Below are positions 33,389 through 42,270 of a stretch of DNA of 64,000 nt, in pieces (the stretch's first letter is position 1; each line of letters begins with the position of its first letter). The notes beneath the pieces were generated by a model. It did no database searches. It was not told the origin of the DNA and saw only the letters and a program-made list of their open reading frames with translations. The translations under genes and the position numbers were made by a program. This DNA comes from Streptomyces sp. RerS4 (GTDB taxonomy: Bacteria; Actinomycetota; Actinomycetes; Streptomycetales; Streptomycetaceae), in contig NZ_CP097323.1 of NCBI RefSeq assembly GCF_023515955.1, forward strand, positions 124,001 to 188,000. The letters run 5' to 3'.

Positions 33389-34902
33389 ACACCACCACCG
33401 CACGGGCCGCGTCCCCCCTCGCCGCCTACGCCGCCGCGGCCCGCACCGTGGCCCGCTGCGCCGCCCCCGGCGCCGACGTGCGCGCCGCCGTCGAGGCACT
33501 CGGCCACCTGCTGACCGCGCCCGGCCCGCACACCGGCCCCGCCGGCCCGGCCGCCCCCGCCGGCCCCCCGCCGGGCGGCGACGCGCCCCGCCGGCTCGTC
33601 GAGCTGGCCCGCCTCTACGGCAACCACCCCTTCACCCCGCTGGAGAGCGCCCGCCTGCGCCTGGGCGTGGACCGGGAATCCTTCGCCGCCCTCCTCGCCG
33701 CCTTCGCCCGCGTCCCGGCCCTGCGCAGCGCCGTCACCGCAGGACCGGCCGGCAAGTACTGGTCCAACACCGTCCTGCCGCTCGAAGCCAAGGGCGTCTT
33801 CGACTCCGTCCTCGCGAACCGGCCCGCCGTCCCCGACATCGTCGCCCTCTACCCCGGGCCGACCTGCATGTTCCGCTGCCACTTCTGCGTCCGCGTCACC
33901 GGCGCCCGCTACGAGGGCGACCGCTTGGCCGCAGGCAACGAGATGTTCGCCTCCGTCATCGACGAGGTGCCCACCGACGACCCGTACCGCATGTACGTCT
34001 CCGGCGGCCTGGAGCCCCTCACCAACCCCGGCCTCGGCGCCCTCGTCGCCCGCGCCGCCGCCCGCGGCCTGCGCCTGACCCTCTACACCAACGCGTTCGC
34101 GCTCACCGACCGGACCTGGCAGCGCCAGCCCGGCCTGTGGGACCTGCACGCCATCCGCACCTCCCTGTACGGCCTGAACGACGAGGAGTACCGGGCCACC
34201 ACCGGAAAGTCCGGCGCCTTCTCCCGCGTACGGGCCAACCTGACGCGCTTCCAGGAACTGCGGGCCGGCCTCGACAGCCCGATGCGCCTCGGCTTCAGCT
34301 ACATCGTCCTGCCCGGCCGCGCCGACCGCCTCCTGGACCTCGTCGACTTCATCGCGGAGCTCGACGCCGCCGCCCCCGGCCGCCCCGTCGACTTCCTCAA
34401 GCTGCGCGAGGACTACAGCGGCCGCCCCGACGGCAAGATCCCCCTCACCGAACGCATCGAACTCCAGGACGCCCTGCGCGCCTTCGAGGAACGCGTCGCC
34501 GCCCGCGTCCCCACCCTCGACGTCGACTACGGCTACGCCCTGCACAGCCTGCGCGCCGGAGCCGACGCCGAACTCATTCGCGTCATGCCCGAGGACATGC
34601 GGCCCACCCTGCACCCGCAGGCCTCGGTCCAGATCGACCTGCTGGGCGACGTGTACCCGTACCGCGAATCGGGCTTCCCCGGCCTGGCCGGCGCCGACCG
34701 CTACGTCCTGGGCCGCGTCGGCCCGGACACCACCCTCGCGCAGGTCGTGGACGGCTTCGTCACCAGCGGCGCCCGCGTCGAGCCGGCCGCCGGCGACCAG
34801 TACTTCCTGGACGGCTTCGACCAGGTGGTCACCGCCCGCCTCAACCAGACCGAGGCCGACCTCGCCGCCGGCTGGGGCGAGGCCCGCGGCTTCCTGCGCT
34901 GA
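33385..34902 (+). CDS. desII: DesII-like radical SAM dTDP-4-amino-4,6-dideoxyglucose deaminase
   Basis: A 505-residue radical SAM enzyme closely resembling DesII/EryCV. After a variable Ala/Pro-rich N-terminus comes LARLYGNHPFTPLESARLRL, then the cluster motif PGPTCMFRCHFCVRVTGARY (Cys-x3-Cys-x2-Cys, near residue 161). Further conserved blocks are YVSGGLEPLTNPGLG, IRTSLYGLNDEEYRATTGKS and the C-terminal DGFDQVVTARLNQTEADLAA. It generates a substrate radical from dTDP-4-amino-4,6-dideoxyglucose and eliminates ammonia to give the 3-keto-4,6-dideoxy sugar. It is the last gene of its operon and is followed by a strong terminator. Confidence 0.94.
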   Translation: MNTTTARAASPLAAYAAAARTVARCAAPGADVRAAVEALGHLLTAPGPHTGPAGPAAPAGPPPGGDAPRRLVELARLYGNHPFTPLESARLRLGVDRESFAALLAAFARVPALRSAVTAGPAGKYWSNTVLPLEAKGVFDSVLANRPAVPDIVALYPGPTCMFRCHFCVRVTGARYEGDRLAAGNEMFASVIDEVPTDDPYRMYVSGGLEPLTNPGLGALVARAAARGLRLTLYTNAFALTDRTWQRQPGLWDLHAIRTSLYGLNDEEYRATTGKSGAFSRVRANLTRFQELRAGLDSPMRLGFSYIVLPGRADRLLDLVDFIAELDAAAPGRPVDFLKLREDYSGRPDGKIPLTERIELQDALRAFEERVAARVPTLDVDYGYALHSLRAGADAELIRVMPEDMRPTLHPQASVQIDLLGDVYPYRESGFPGLAGADRYVLGRVGPDTTLAQVVDGFVTSGARVEPAAGDQYFLDGFDQVVTARLNQTEADLAAGWGEARGFLR

Positions 34903-34920
34903 CGCCCCCCGAACGGACCA

Positions 34921-34954
34921 CGCGCCCCCTGCCCGACAACGGGCAGGGGGCGCG
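34921..34954 (+). terminator. Terminator after desII
   Basis: A perfect 15-bp stem (CGCGCCCCCTGCCCG and complement) around the loop ACAA, 18 bases after the stop codon. Confidence 0.88.
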
Positions 34955-34974
34955 TCAGCGTCGCCGTGTCGCCC

Positions 34975-35040
34975 AGGGGGTGTCTTTCGGATCAGGGTCG
35001 GACAGCCGCGGGCCCGGCCCTGACCCGCCGGACACCCCCT
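34975..35040. repeat. REP-like inverted repeat (AGGGGGTGTC ends)
   Basis: A 66-base element has arms AGGGGGTGTC and GACACCCCCT, and inner sections CGGATCAGGGTC and GGCCCTGACCCG that pair with few mismatches. One arm recurs almost identically at 62734-62763. In both places the outer TAG forms the stop codon of the abutting gene (minus-strand antiporter here). It lies between convergent genes. It resembles small intergenic repeats that are frequent in Streptomyces genomes. Confidence 0.7.
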
Positions 35041-36373
35041 AATGCTTCTCGGCCCGCACCGGCTCCCACAGCCTGCGGTACGCCGCCAGCCGCAGCTCCT
35101 CCTCGTCGGTCGTGGCGACCCGGCGCATCGTCCACCGCAGCATCGGCGGCGCCATCAGCGAGGTCACCACGGCCACCAGCACCACCATCGTGTAGGAGGC
35201 CGGGGTGAGCACCCCCATCCGCAGCCCGGCGGTGGCGATCACCACCTCGATGACCCCGCGCGCGTTGAGCGCGGCGCCCAGCGCCAGCCCCTCCCACCGG
35301 CTGACCCGGCCGGCCAGCGCCCCGAGGAAGACCCCCGCGAACTTGCCGACGACGGCGACCGCCAACACCAGCAGGGCCAGCCCCGCCAGCCGGGAGTCGG
35401 CCAGCGCGGTCAGGTCGATGCGCAGCCCCGCCGACGCGAAGAACAGCGGCGCCAGCACCCCGTCGAGCATCCGCCGCAGCGGTTGCAACGCCGTCAGGTC
35501 CCCGCGTCCGGACGAGGCGACCGAACCGATCGCCAGCCCGCACGCGAAGGCCCCCACGATCGCCTCCAGACCCAGCGCCTGACTGCCGGCGGCCGCGAAC
35601 AGGATCAGCACCACCAGCGAGGTCAGCACCGCCCCCGAGGGCCGCTCGCGCTCCAACACCCGCCGCGCCAACGGCCGTACGACCCACACCGCGGCGGCCA
35701 CCGCCACCGCCAGCGCGGCCAGCGAGCGCACCACGTCACCCGCGTGCAGCCCCGACACCGCCACCGCCGACAGCAGCGACAGCATCACCCAGCCGCACAC
35801 GTCGTCGAAGACGGCCGCCGCCATGGTCAGCTGCCCCACCCGGCGGTGCATCAGATGCAGGTCGGTCAGTGTCCGCGCGATCACCGGAATGGCGCTCACG
35901 CACATGGCGACGCCCATGAACAGCGCGAAGACCAGCGGATCGGTGCCCGGCCCGGCCAGCGTCGCCGGCAGCGCCAACCCGCAGAGCACCCCGCCCGCCA
36001 AGGGCACCAACAGCCCGCCCGCGCTCACTCTCAGCGCGGTACCGCGCTGGCGTCGTACGAGCCCCAGGTCCACCTGCGTGCCCGCCAGCGCCACCAGGAA
36101 CAGCACCCCGAGCAGCCCCACGGCCTCCAGCAGGTGTGCCTGCCCGGCGTCCGGCGGGAACAGCCACCCCGACAGCGCGGGCGCCAGGCTCCCCAACACG
36201 GACGGCCCGAGCAGCACCCCGGCGGTCAACTCGCCCACCAGTGACGGCATCCGCCACCGCACCGCCAGCGACCCGAGCAGCGAGGCCAGCGCCAACAGCG
36301 CCCCCGCCTGCAACAGGAACAACAACAGCGCGTGCGAGCCGAGCGGCGCCGCCGGCGCCGCGCTCACGATCAC
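35039..36373 (-). CDS. Cation/proton antiporter (CPA2/KefB-like)
   Basis: A 444-residue membrane protein with about 12 helices and the CPA2 pattern: PSLVGELTAGVLLGPSVLG, then MCVSAIPVIARTLTDLHLM in the ion-translocation core with the following VFDDVCGWVML (Asp pair), and LNARGVIEVVIATAGL at helix 10. It should exchange Na+ or K+ for protons; there is no C-terminal TrkA domain. Start choice is uncertain: GTG 36373 is used, GTG 36367 or a TTG further upstream are possible. Its TAG stop is supplied by the REP-like element. A cluster promoter motif lies about 80 bases upstream, so it may be part of the regulon. Confidence 0.85.
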   Translation of the reverse strand: MIVSAAPAAPLGSHALLLFLLQAGALLALASLLGSLAVRWRMPSLVGELTAGVLLGPSVLGSLAPALSGWLFPPDAGQAHLLEAVGLLGVLFLVALAGTQVDLGLVRRQRGTALRVSAGGLLVPLAGGVLCGLALPATLAGPGTDPLVFALFMGVAMCVSAIPVIARTLTDLHLMHRRVGQLTMAAAVFDDVCGWVMLSLLSAVAVSGLHAGDVVRSLAALAVAVAAAVWVVRPLARRVLERERPSGAVLTSLVVLILFAAAGSQALGLEAIVGAFACGLAIGSVASSGRGDLTALQPLRRMLDGVLAPLFFASAGLRIDLTALADSRLAGLALLVLAVAVVGKFAGVFLGALAGRVSRWEGLALGAALNARGVIEVVIATAGLRMGVLTPASYTMVVLVAVVTSLMAPPMLRWTMRRVATTDEEELRLAAYRRLWEPVRAEKH

Positions 36374-36440
36374 CGTCAACTCGACCGCCTTCCCGGGTCG
36401 GCCCCCCGCCGCTGCCCATTCTCGGCTTCGCCCGGCGTCC

Positions 36441-36500
36441 GGACGTCTCCTGGAATGCGCACCGGCACGCCCCAAACCACCTTCGCATTCTGGGAGTTGG
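36441..36500. promoter_or_regulatory. Divergent pair of cluster promoter motifs
   Basis: On the minus strand GCATTCCAGGAGACGTCC (36441-36458) faces the antiporter. On the plus strand GCATTCTGGGAGTTGG (36485-36500) faces the MHS transporter and is followed 15 bases later by CTCGCGACGATG, the second conserved block. Both genes are therefore likely co-regulated with the biosynthetic units. Confidence 0.55.
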
Positions 36501-36565
36501 AGGTAGGTTCGGTGCTCGCGACGATGATGCGTCCGTACCGCAGGAAGCCCCGGTCAGGAGAGCCC

Positions 36566-38067
36566 ATGACCTCGCCCACGCCCCCGTCCTCCTCCCACCG
36601 CCGGGCGGTCACCGCCACGGTCGTCGGCAACTTCGTGGAGTCCTTCGACTGGCTCGCGTACGCCCTCTTCGCCCCGCTCTTCGCCCCCCTGTTCTTCCCG
36701 TCCTCGCACCCGCTCACCTCCCTCCTCGGCGCCTTCGCGGTCCTCGGCATCGGCGTCCTCGCCCGGCCGGCCGGCGGCGTCCTCCTCGCCCGATTCGCCG
36801 ACCGGCGCGGCCGCAGACCCGCCCTCATGCTGGCCATCGGCCTCATGACCGGCGCCTCGCTCCTCATCGCCCTCACCCCCGACTACAGCCGCATCGGCCT
36901 GGCCGCACCGCTCCTGCTGCTCCTCGCCCGCATCGCGCAGGGCGTCTCCGCCGGCGGCGAATGGCCCACCGCCGCCGCCTACCTGATGGAACAGGCCCCG
37001 CGCGGCAGGGCCTGCCTCTACGGCAGCCTCTTCTCCCTCACCACCGCCTCCGGGGTCCTCCTCGCCTCCCTCCTCGGCGCGGGACTCACCGGCTCGCTCG
37101 GGCCGGCGGCGATGGCCTCGTGGGGCTGGCGGGTGCCGTTCCTCGTCGGCGCCGCCCTCGGGGTCGTCCTCATGGTGATGCGCGCCCGGATGACCGAGAC
37201 GGAGGTCTTCCGGCGCGAGGTCCAGGGCCGCCCCACGCGCGGCTCGCTGCGCCGCGTCCTGGTCGAGCACCGGCGCCCGGTGCTCGTCTCGGTGCTCTTC
37301 GTCGCGGGCATCGCCACCGTCGGCGGCACCTGGACCGCCGTCGTCCCGGCGATGGGGGCCCGCCTCACCTCACCGGGGACGATGTTCTGGGTGGTGGTCG
37401 GCGGCACCGCCCTGGTGATCGTGGCCAACGTGCCCCTCGGCCTGCTCGCCGACAAGGTCGGTCCCCGCCGCTTCCTCGCCGCCGCCAGCGCCCTGTTCGC
37501 CGTCGTCGGCGCGTACGGGTACCTCACCATGAGCGCGGACGTCGCGAGCCTGCTGCTCGCCTACGGCAGCGGCGCCGTCTTCCTCACCTGCGCCACCACC
37601 AGCCTGCCCGCGATCCTGGCGGGCATCTTCCCGCCCGAGGTCCGCGTCCTGGGCATCGGCCTGCCGCACGCCCTCACCACCGCCGCCCTCGGCGGCGTGG
37701 CCCCCGCACTCGCCACCTACCTGGCCGAGCGCGACGCCTCGGGCTGGTTCATCGCCGGCGCGATGACCGCCGTCCTCCTCTCCCTCCCGGCCGCCGCCCT
37801 CGCCACCACGCTCGTACGCGCCACCGCCCCCGACGGCTCCGGCGCGGCCGGCGCCTTCGCCACCGCGGCCGCCCCCGCCGCCGACCGCTCCGACGCGGCC
37901 ACGCGGGGACCCCGCCCGGCGCCGGCCGCCGCGCCGCCGACCGGACCTGCGGCCGGACCCGGCCGCCGCCACCCGGCCCTGACCGGCGCGCCCGTGCGTA
38001 CGCCGCCGCGCACCCCGCCCCGGCCCTCACCCCGTCCCCGCCCCGCCTCCCGAGAAGGAAGCCATGA
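36566..38067 (+). CDS. MFS transporter, metabolite:H+ symporter (MHS) type, C-terminal frame problem
   Basis: About 425 clearly coding residues with 12 transmembrane helices. It opens RRAVTATVVGNFVESFDWLA (the MHS signature with Asp), motif A-like RFADRRGRRPALM, and RIAQGVSAGGEWPTAAAYLM, typical of proline/betaine/citrate symporters (ProP, ShiA). After residue 425 the sequence is Ala/Pro-rich and no stop occurs in this frame until 40828. A stop in the neighbouring frame at 38065-38067 overlaps the ATG of the next gene (ATGA), so a one-base shift in the 37.8-38.05 kb tail would give a normal end. The end coordinate given assumes this. Confidence 0.75.
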
Positions 38068-39041
38068 CCCAGGTCGCGCCCCGTCCCGCCGCAACCGGCC
38101 GCACACCCCGTCCCACCCGTACCCCGTCCTTCTTCTTCAACGGCCACGCCCCGCGCCGCCGCGCCCTCGTCCTCGTGCTCGGCGCGCTCGTCGGCTTCGC
38201 CCTGACCGTCGTCTGGTCGGCGGAGTTCGTCGACCAGACCATCGGCGCCAACGTCTCCGAGGCCCTCCTCGGCCACCCCGCCAAGGACGCCCCGCTCACC
38301 GGCGCCCTCGCCGGCATCGCCTTCGCCCTCGCCACCGGAGTCGCGGGCACCTTCACCGCCTGCAACATCGCCGTCTTCAGCGCCGTCGCGCCCCTCGCCG
38401 GCCAGGTCGCCACCCGCCGCGGCCGGGTCGTCGCCGCCCTGCGCCCCCTCGGGCAGCTCGCCGCCGGCGCGCTCGTCGTCTCCGCCGCGTACGGGGTCGT
38501 CGTCGCCCTCGTCGGCACCGGCATGCCGCAGTTCCAGACGGCCCCCTCGGCCGGAGGCTTCTCGCCCCGCCTGATCCAGGCCATGGTCGTCTACGGGGTC
38601 ATGGGCCTGGCCATGACCTACCTCGGCCTCGCCGCCGCCGGCCTGGTGCGCGACCCGCTCGCCCGGCTGACCGCCCGCTTCCCCGGCGCGCCCATGTTCG
38701 TCATGGGCGCCATGACCGGTGCCCTGCTCATCGGCCGCCCCTTCGGGCTGTTCCGCCAACTGTTCCGCGACGCCGCCGAAAGCCACAACGTGCTCTACGG
38801 AGCCGCCGCGTTCGCCCTCCAGTCCCTCGGCAACATCGTCATCGTCGCGCTGCTCTTCCTGATCGTCACCGGCCTCTTCGGCGACCGCCTGCACCGCCGG
38901 CTCACCGCGAAGCCGAGCCGGGTCTCCGCCCTGATGGCCGGCGCGTTCGTCGCCGCGGGCGTCTTCATGGTCCTGTACTGGGACGTGCGCATGCTCGCCC
39001 GTCGCGACCTCATCTGGTACCCCCTGGCCCCCTGGGCGTAG
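38064..39041 (+). CDS. Polytopic membrane protein of unknown function
   Basis: A 325-residue protein with about eight hydrophobic segments. The first is preceded by a basic tail (FFFNGHAPRRRALVLVLGAL). A segment LATGVAGTFTACNIAVFSAV resembles the Gly-x-Thr-x-Cys helices of CcdA/DsbD-type transporters, and later helices contain VMGAMTGALLIGRPFGLFRQ. GAGAAGGAAGC precedes the ATG. It sits between two MFS transporters in one operon, suggesting a transport or membrane redox function; no family is firmly recognised. Confidence 0.7.
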   Translation: MTQVAPRPAATGRTPRPTRTPSFFFNGHAPRRRALVLVLGALVGFALTVVWSAEFVDQTIGANVSEALLGHPAKDAPLTGALAGIAFALATGVAGTFTACNIAVFSAVAPLAGQVATRRGRVVAALRPLGQLAAGALVVSAAYGVVVALVGTGMPQFQTAPSAGGFSPRLIQAMVVYGVMGLAMTYLGLAAAGLVRDPLARLTARFPGAPMFVMGAMTGALLIGRPFGLFRQLFRDAAESHNVLYGAAAFALQSLGNIVIVALLFLIVTGLFGDRLHRRLTAKPSRVSALMAGAFVAAGVFMVLYWDVRMLARRDLIWYPLAPWA

Positions 39042-39170
39042 GGTCCCCGCGCCGGGGCCCGGCCCCCTCCCGGGCCCCGGCGGCTCGTCCCCGCCGGCCG
39101 ATCCTTGACCGGAACACCACCGCAACACCATCCGAGCCGAACCCGAGACGCGGCGCCGCACGCTGCTCCC

Positions 39171-40715
39171 ATGACTTCGACGACCACCGCCCCCGACACC
39201 TCAGAGGCACTTCCCACCCGGGCCGGCCCCCGCCAGTGGCTGGGCCTCGCCGTCCTGCTCCTGCCCGTCACCCTGATGACCGCCGACCTCGGCGTCCTGT
39301 GGCTGGCCACCCCGTACCTGACCGCCGACCTGCGCCCCTCCAGCAGCGAACTGCTCTGGACCACCGACATGTACGGCTTCATGACGGCCGGCTTCCTGGT
39401 GATCATGGGCACGCTCGGGGACCGCATCGGGCGCCGCAAGCTGCTGCTCGCCGGATCCGTCGGAGTCATCGCCGCGTCGCTGCTCGCCGCGTACGCCCCG
39501 AACCCCACCACCCTGATCGTGGCCCGCGCCCTGCTCGGCGTCGCCGGCGCCGCCGTCCTCCCGTCGACGCTCGCGCTCATCAGCCACATGTTCGCCGACG
39601 CCCGCCAGCGGGCCACCGCCATCGCCATGTGGGTCACCGCCCTGTCCGTCGGCATCGCCATCGGCCCCGTCATCGGCGGCGTCCTGCTGAACAGCTTCTG
39701 GTGGGGCTCGGTCTTCCTGCTCGGCGTCCCCGTCATGATCCCGGTCGTCCTCCTGGCGCCGCTGCTGCTCCCCGAGTACCGCGACCCGTCCGCCGGCCGC
39801 ATCGACCTGCCCAGCGCCGGACTGTTCCTGCTGGCGATCCTTCCCGTCGTCTACGGCATCAAGAAGCTCGCCGAGTTCGGCCCCGAGGGCTCCCACCTGG
39901 CGGCCATCGCGGTCGGCGCCGTCTTCGCCGTCCTCTTCGTCCGCCGCCAGAACCGGCTCGCCACCCCGCTGCTCGACCTGAGGCTCTTCTCCAGTCGCGC
40001 CTTCACCGGCGCCCTGCTGGCCCTGCTGCTCGGCATGATGGCCCTCAACGGCATCGAGTACCTGGTCCCGCAGTACCTGCTCGCCATCGGCGGCCTGACC
40101 CCGCTCGCCGCCGGCCTGTGGCTGCTGCCCGGAGCGGCCGGCCTGGTCCTCGGCTCCCAGCTGACCCCCGTCCTCGCCCGCCGCGTCCGCCCCGCCCACG
40201 TGATCCTCGCCGGGCTGGCCTTCACCCTGATCGGCTTCTGGCTCTCGACGGTCGACGGCGTCGTGGCCGTCTCCCTCGGCCTCACGCTGGTCATGTTCGG
40301 CATCGCCCCGATCAGCGTCCTCGGCACCGCCCTCGCGGTGGGCTCCGCCCCGGCGGAGAAGGCCGGTTCGGCGGCGGCGACCGGGCAGACCGCGTACGAC
40401 CTCGGCCTGGCCCTCGGCATCGCCGGCACCGGCAGCGTCGCGGTGGCCGTCTACCGCGACGACGTCGCCTCGGCCGCCCCGGCCGGCATCCCCGCCGAGG
40501 CGCTGGCCTCGGCCCGCGACACCATCGGCGGCGCGACCGACGCCGCCGCGCGGCTGCCCGAAGCCCTCGGCGCCGACCTGCTCACCGCCGCCCGGGACGC
40601 GTTCGCCTCCGGCTTCCACTCGGCCTCCCTGGTCAGCGCGGGCCTCGCCCTCCTGACGGCGGTGGCGGTAGCGGCCCTCCTGCGCCGCATCCCCCCGATC
40701 GGCGGCGGCGAGTAA
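39171..40715 (+). CDS. DHA2-family MFS exporter, copy 2
   Basis: A 514-residue exporter with about 14 helices, similar throughout to the exporter at 5384: MGTLGDRIGRRKLLLAGSVG (motif A), RALLGVAGAAVLPSTLALIS and FWWGSVFLLGVPVMIPVVLL occur in both. It should export drug-like compounds at the expense of the proton gradient. Presence of two close paralogues at both ends of the cluster suggests export of product and intermediate, or self-resistance. The ATG at 39171 gives the family N-terminus; the upstream spacer of 129 bases has no clear cluster motif. A very strong terminator follows. Confidence 0.9.
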   Translation: MTSTTTAPDTSEALPTRAGPRQWLGLAVLLLPVTLMTADLGVLWLATPYLTADLRPSSSELLWTTDMYGFMTAGFLVIMGTLGDRIGRRKLLLAGSVGVIAASLLAAYAPNPTTLIVARALLGVAGAAVLPSTLALISHMFADARQRATAIAMWVTALSVGIAIGPVIGGVLLNSFWWGSVFLLGVPVMIPVVLLAPLLLPEYRDPSAGRIDLPSAGLFLLAILPVVYGIKKLAEFGPEGSHLAAIAVGAVFAVLFVRRQNRLATPLLDLRLFSSRAFTGALLALLLGMMALNGIEYLVPQYLLAIGGLTPLAAGLWLLPGAAGLVLGSQLTPVLARRVRPAHVILAGLAFTLIGFWLSTVDGVVAVSLGLTLVMFGIAPISVLGTALAVGSAPAEKAGSAAATGQTAYDLGLALGIAGTGSVAVAVYRDDVASAAPAGIPAEALASARDTIGGATDAAARLPEALGADLLTAARDAFASGFHSASLVSAGLALLTAVAVAALLRRIPPIGGGE

Positions 40716-40735
40716 CCCCGCCCGCCCGACGCCCA

Positions 40736-40780
40736 CACGCACCGAGGGGCTGCTCTCCACGAGCAGCCCCTCGGTGCGTG
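40736..40780. terminator. Bidirectional terminator, 20-bp perfect stem
   Basis: CACGCACCGAGGGGCTGCTC and its exact complement enclose TCCAC. It separates the convergent exporter (plus) and DoxX gene (minus). Confidence 0.9.
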
Positions 40781-40788
40781 CGCGCGTC

Positions 40789-41127
40789 TCAGACCAGCGC
40801 GAGGACGGCGACGGCCGGAGCCGCGTAGATCATCGGGAAGGCGACGTGCGCGTACGAGCGCGCGCGCAGCACCGTGATGACGGCCCCCGTGAAGTACAGG
40901 ACCAGCCCGACGGCCGCGGCGACGCCGACGGCCGGCACCAGGAACCCGACGAGCAGTCCGACCGCTCCCGCGACCTTGGATGTGGCGAGCCACATCCACC
41001 ACGACTTCGGCACGCCGTACTCGACCAGCGGCTCGACCACGAACGCGGCGCCACGGAAGATGGAGAACCCGGAGAAGGCGGCCATGAAGGCGGCGACGAG
41101 GGTGACGATCGTGGCGGTGGTGGACAT
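40789..41127 (-). CDS. DoxX-family membrane protein
   Basis: A 112-residue protein with four hydrophobic helices and the DoxX-like layout: MSTTATIVTLVAAFMAAFSG, GVPKSWWMWLATSKVAGAVG, GLLVGFLVPAVGVAAAVGLV, and a final short helix. Family members are linked to redox or thiol-stress responses and are frequent targets or neighbours of ECF41 sigma factors. Upstream on the minus strand is TGTCACA with GGTC 16 bases later, close to the ECF41 promoter consensus; a SigJ-type ECF41 factor is encoded at 50105. GAGGAGCC precedes the start. Confidence 0.82.
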   Translation of the reverse strand: MSTTATIVTLVAAFMAAFSGFSIFRGAAFVVEPLVEYGVPKSWWMWLATSKVAGAVGLLVGFLVPAVGVAAAVGLVLYFTGAVITVLRARSYAHVAFPMIYAAPAVAVLALV

Positions 41128-41182
41128 CAGAGGCTCCTCGGAGGGGTGGTGATCCGGCGTGCCGCGTGCGGCACACCCCCAT

Positions 41183-41209
41183 GACCCGCCGCCCGCCACG
41201 AATGTGACA
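41183..41209 (-). promoter_or_regulatory. ECF41-like promoter before the DoxX gene
   Basis: Minus-strand TGTCACA, a 16-base spacer and GGTC approximate the ECF41 consensus TGTCACA-N16-CGTC. It is 56-82 bases before the DoxX ATG. Confidence 0.45.
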
Positions 41210-41306
41210 GCTCGCCGGAATCGTTGTTCGGCGAGCACCGCCGGCAGCCGCCACGCGTCACGAACGCCGCCCGTCAGGCGTCGGTGTCCGCTCCGCGAAA
41301 CGCGAA

Positions 41307-41346
41307 GGTCCGGTGGCGCGCCCCCCTCCAGGCGTGCCACCGGACC
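41307..41346 (-). terminator. Hairpin after the NAD(P)H oxidoreductase gene
   Basis: GGTCCGGTGGC and its complement GCCACCGGACC enclose an 18-base loop, itself partly paired. The hairpin is 130 bases beyond the end of the oxidoreductase gene. The rest of the 349-base gap 41128-41476 holds the DoxX promoter and a pyrimidine-rich tract (41380-41440) with no gene. Confidence 0.6.
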
Positions 41347-41476
41347 CGTCTCGGATCGCTCCGAGGTATCGCTCTCCCACTCGCTTCTCGCGCTCTTCGC
41401 CTCTCTCCCTCTCCGTTCTCCCTTCGTCGTGTCCTTGCCTGCCGAACGGCCTGTCGAGCCGCCTGTCGAACAGGTC

Positions 41477-42121
41477 TCAGATCCCCACCGGTATCGCCGT
41501 GCCGGCCGTGGCCGGTGCCTCGGTGCCGTCGAATTCCGCGAGCACCGCCTCGGCCGCCGCGAACACCTCCCGCGCCCGCTCCTGCCGTAACGTCTCCGGG
41601 ATCCCCGAGAACTCCGTGCCGTACAGGAGCCGCACCGCCGACTCGCCGACCCCGCAGAACTCCGATATGCCGACCCGCAGTTGCAGCTCCAACGCCGTCC
41701 CGAGCCCGGTGCTCTCGTAGTATTCCGCCGCGTGCCCCGCGAGGCCCAGCCACAGCATCCGCTTGCCGGCCAGGCGCGGCTTGCTGCGCCCGTAGGCGAA
41801 GCCGTAGTTCCACACCCGTTCGATCCAGCCCTTCACCACCGCCGGCGGCGCGAACCACCACACCGGGAAGACCACCACGAGGTCGTCGGCCTCCTCGATG
41901 CGCCGCATGTGCGCGTGCACCTCGGGGGAGTACCGCTTCTCGCGGTCCAGCCAGTCGGGTTCGTCCCGCGGCGTCAGCCTCGGGTCGAAGCCCTCGGCGT
42001 ACAGGTCCAGCAGGTCCACGGAGTTCCCCGCCGCCTCCGCCCGGAGGCGGGCGCGCTCCGCGACCTGCGCGGTCAGGGAGTCGCCTCGGGGATGGGCCAC
42101 TACGAGCAGGGTCCTGGACAC
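41477..42121 (-). CDS. NAD(P)H dehydrogenase (quinone)-like flavodoxin-fold oxidoreductase
   Basis: A 214-residue flavodoxin-like protein of the MdaB/YwrO-Nqo group. It opens TLLVVAHPRGDSLTAQVAER (FMN/FAD phosphate loop), then has DDLVVVFPVWWFAPPAVVKG and WIERVWNYGFAYGRSKPRLA, which form the flavin pocket. It likely reduces quinones or other electrophiles by two electrons. The GTG at 42121 follows CTGGAGGCC. It is one of several redox genes in this stretch and could reduce a quinone-like product or serve general detoxification. Confidence 0.85.
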   Translation of the reverse strand: MSRTLLVVAHPRGDSLTAQVAERARLRAEAAGNSVDLLDLYAEGFDPRLTPRDEPDWLDREKRYSPEVHAHMRRIEEADDLVVVFPVWWFAPPAVVKGWIERVWNYGFAYGRSKPRLAGKRMLWLGLAGHAAEYYESTGLGTALELQLRVGISEFCGVGESAVRLLYGTEFSGIPETLRQERAREVFAAAEAVLAEFDGTEAPATAGTAIPVGI

Positions 42122-42270
42122 GGGACGGCCTCCAGACAGGGGCGAACGCGAGTGCGGGCTTCGGGGTGGTGTGCGGAGGGGATGTCCGGTCACCGGCGCG
42201 GGGGTTCGCGGTGACCGGACACCCGGGTCGGGCCCCGCCGGTACCGGGGCCCGACCGGATCAGGGGGGCG

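Noticed and set aside
36332..40828. A 4.5-kb open frame as one giant protein
   Set aside because: Only 36566 to about 37840 is convincingly coding in this frame; beyond that two well-recognised membrane proteins are coded in another frame, with ribosome-binding sites.
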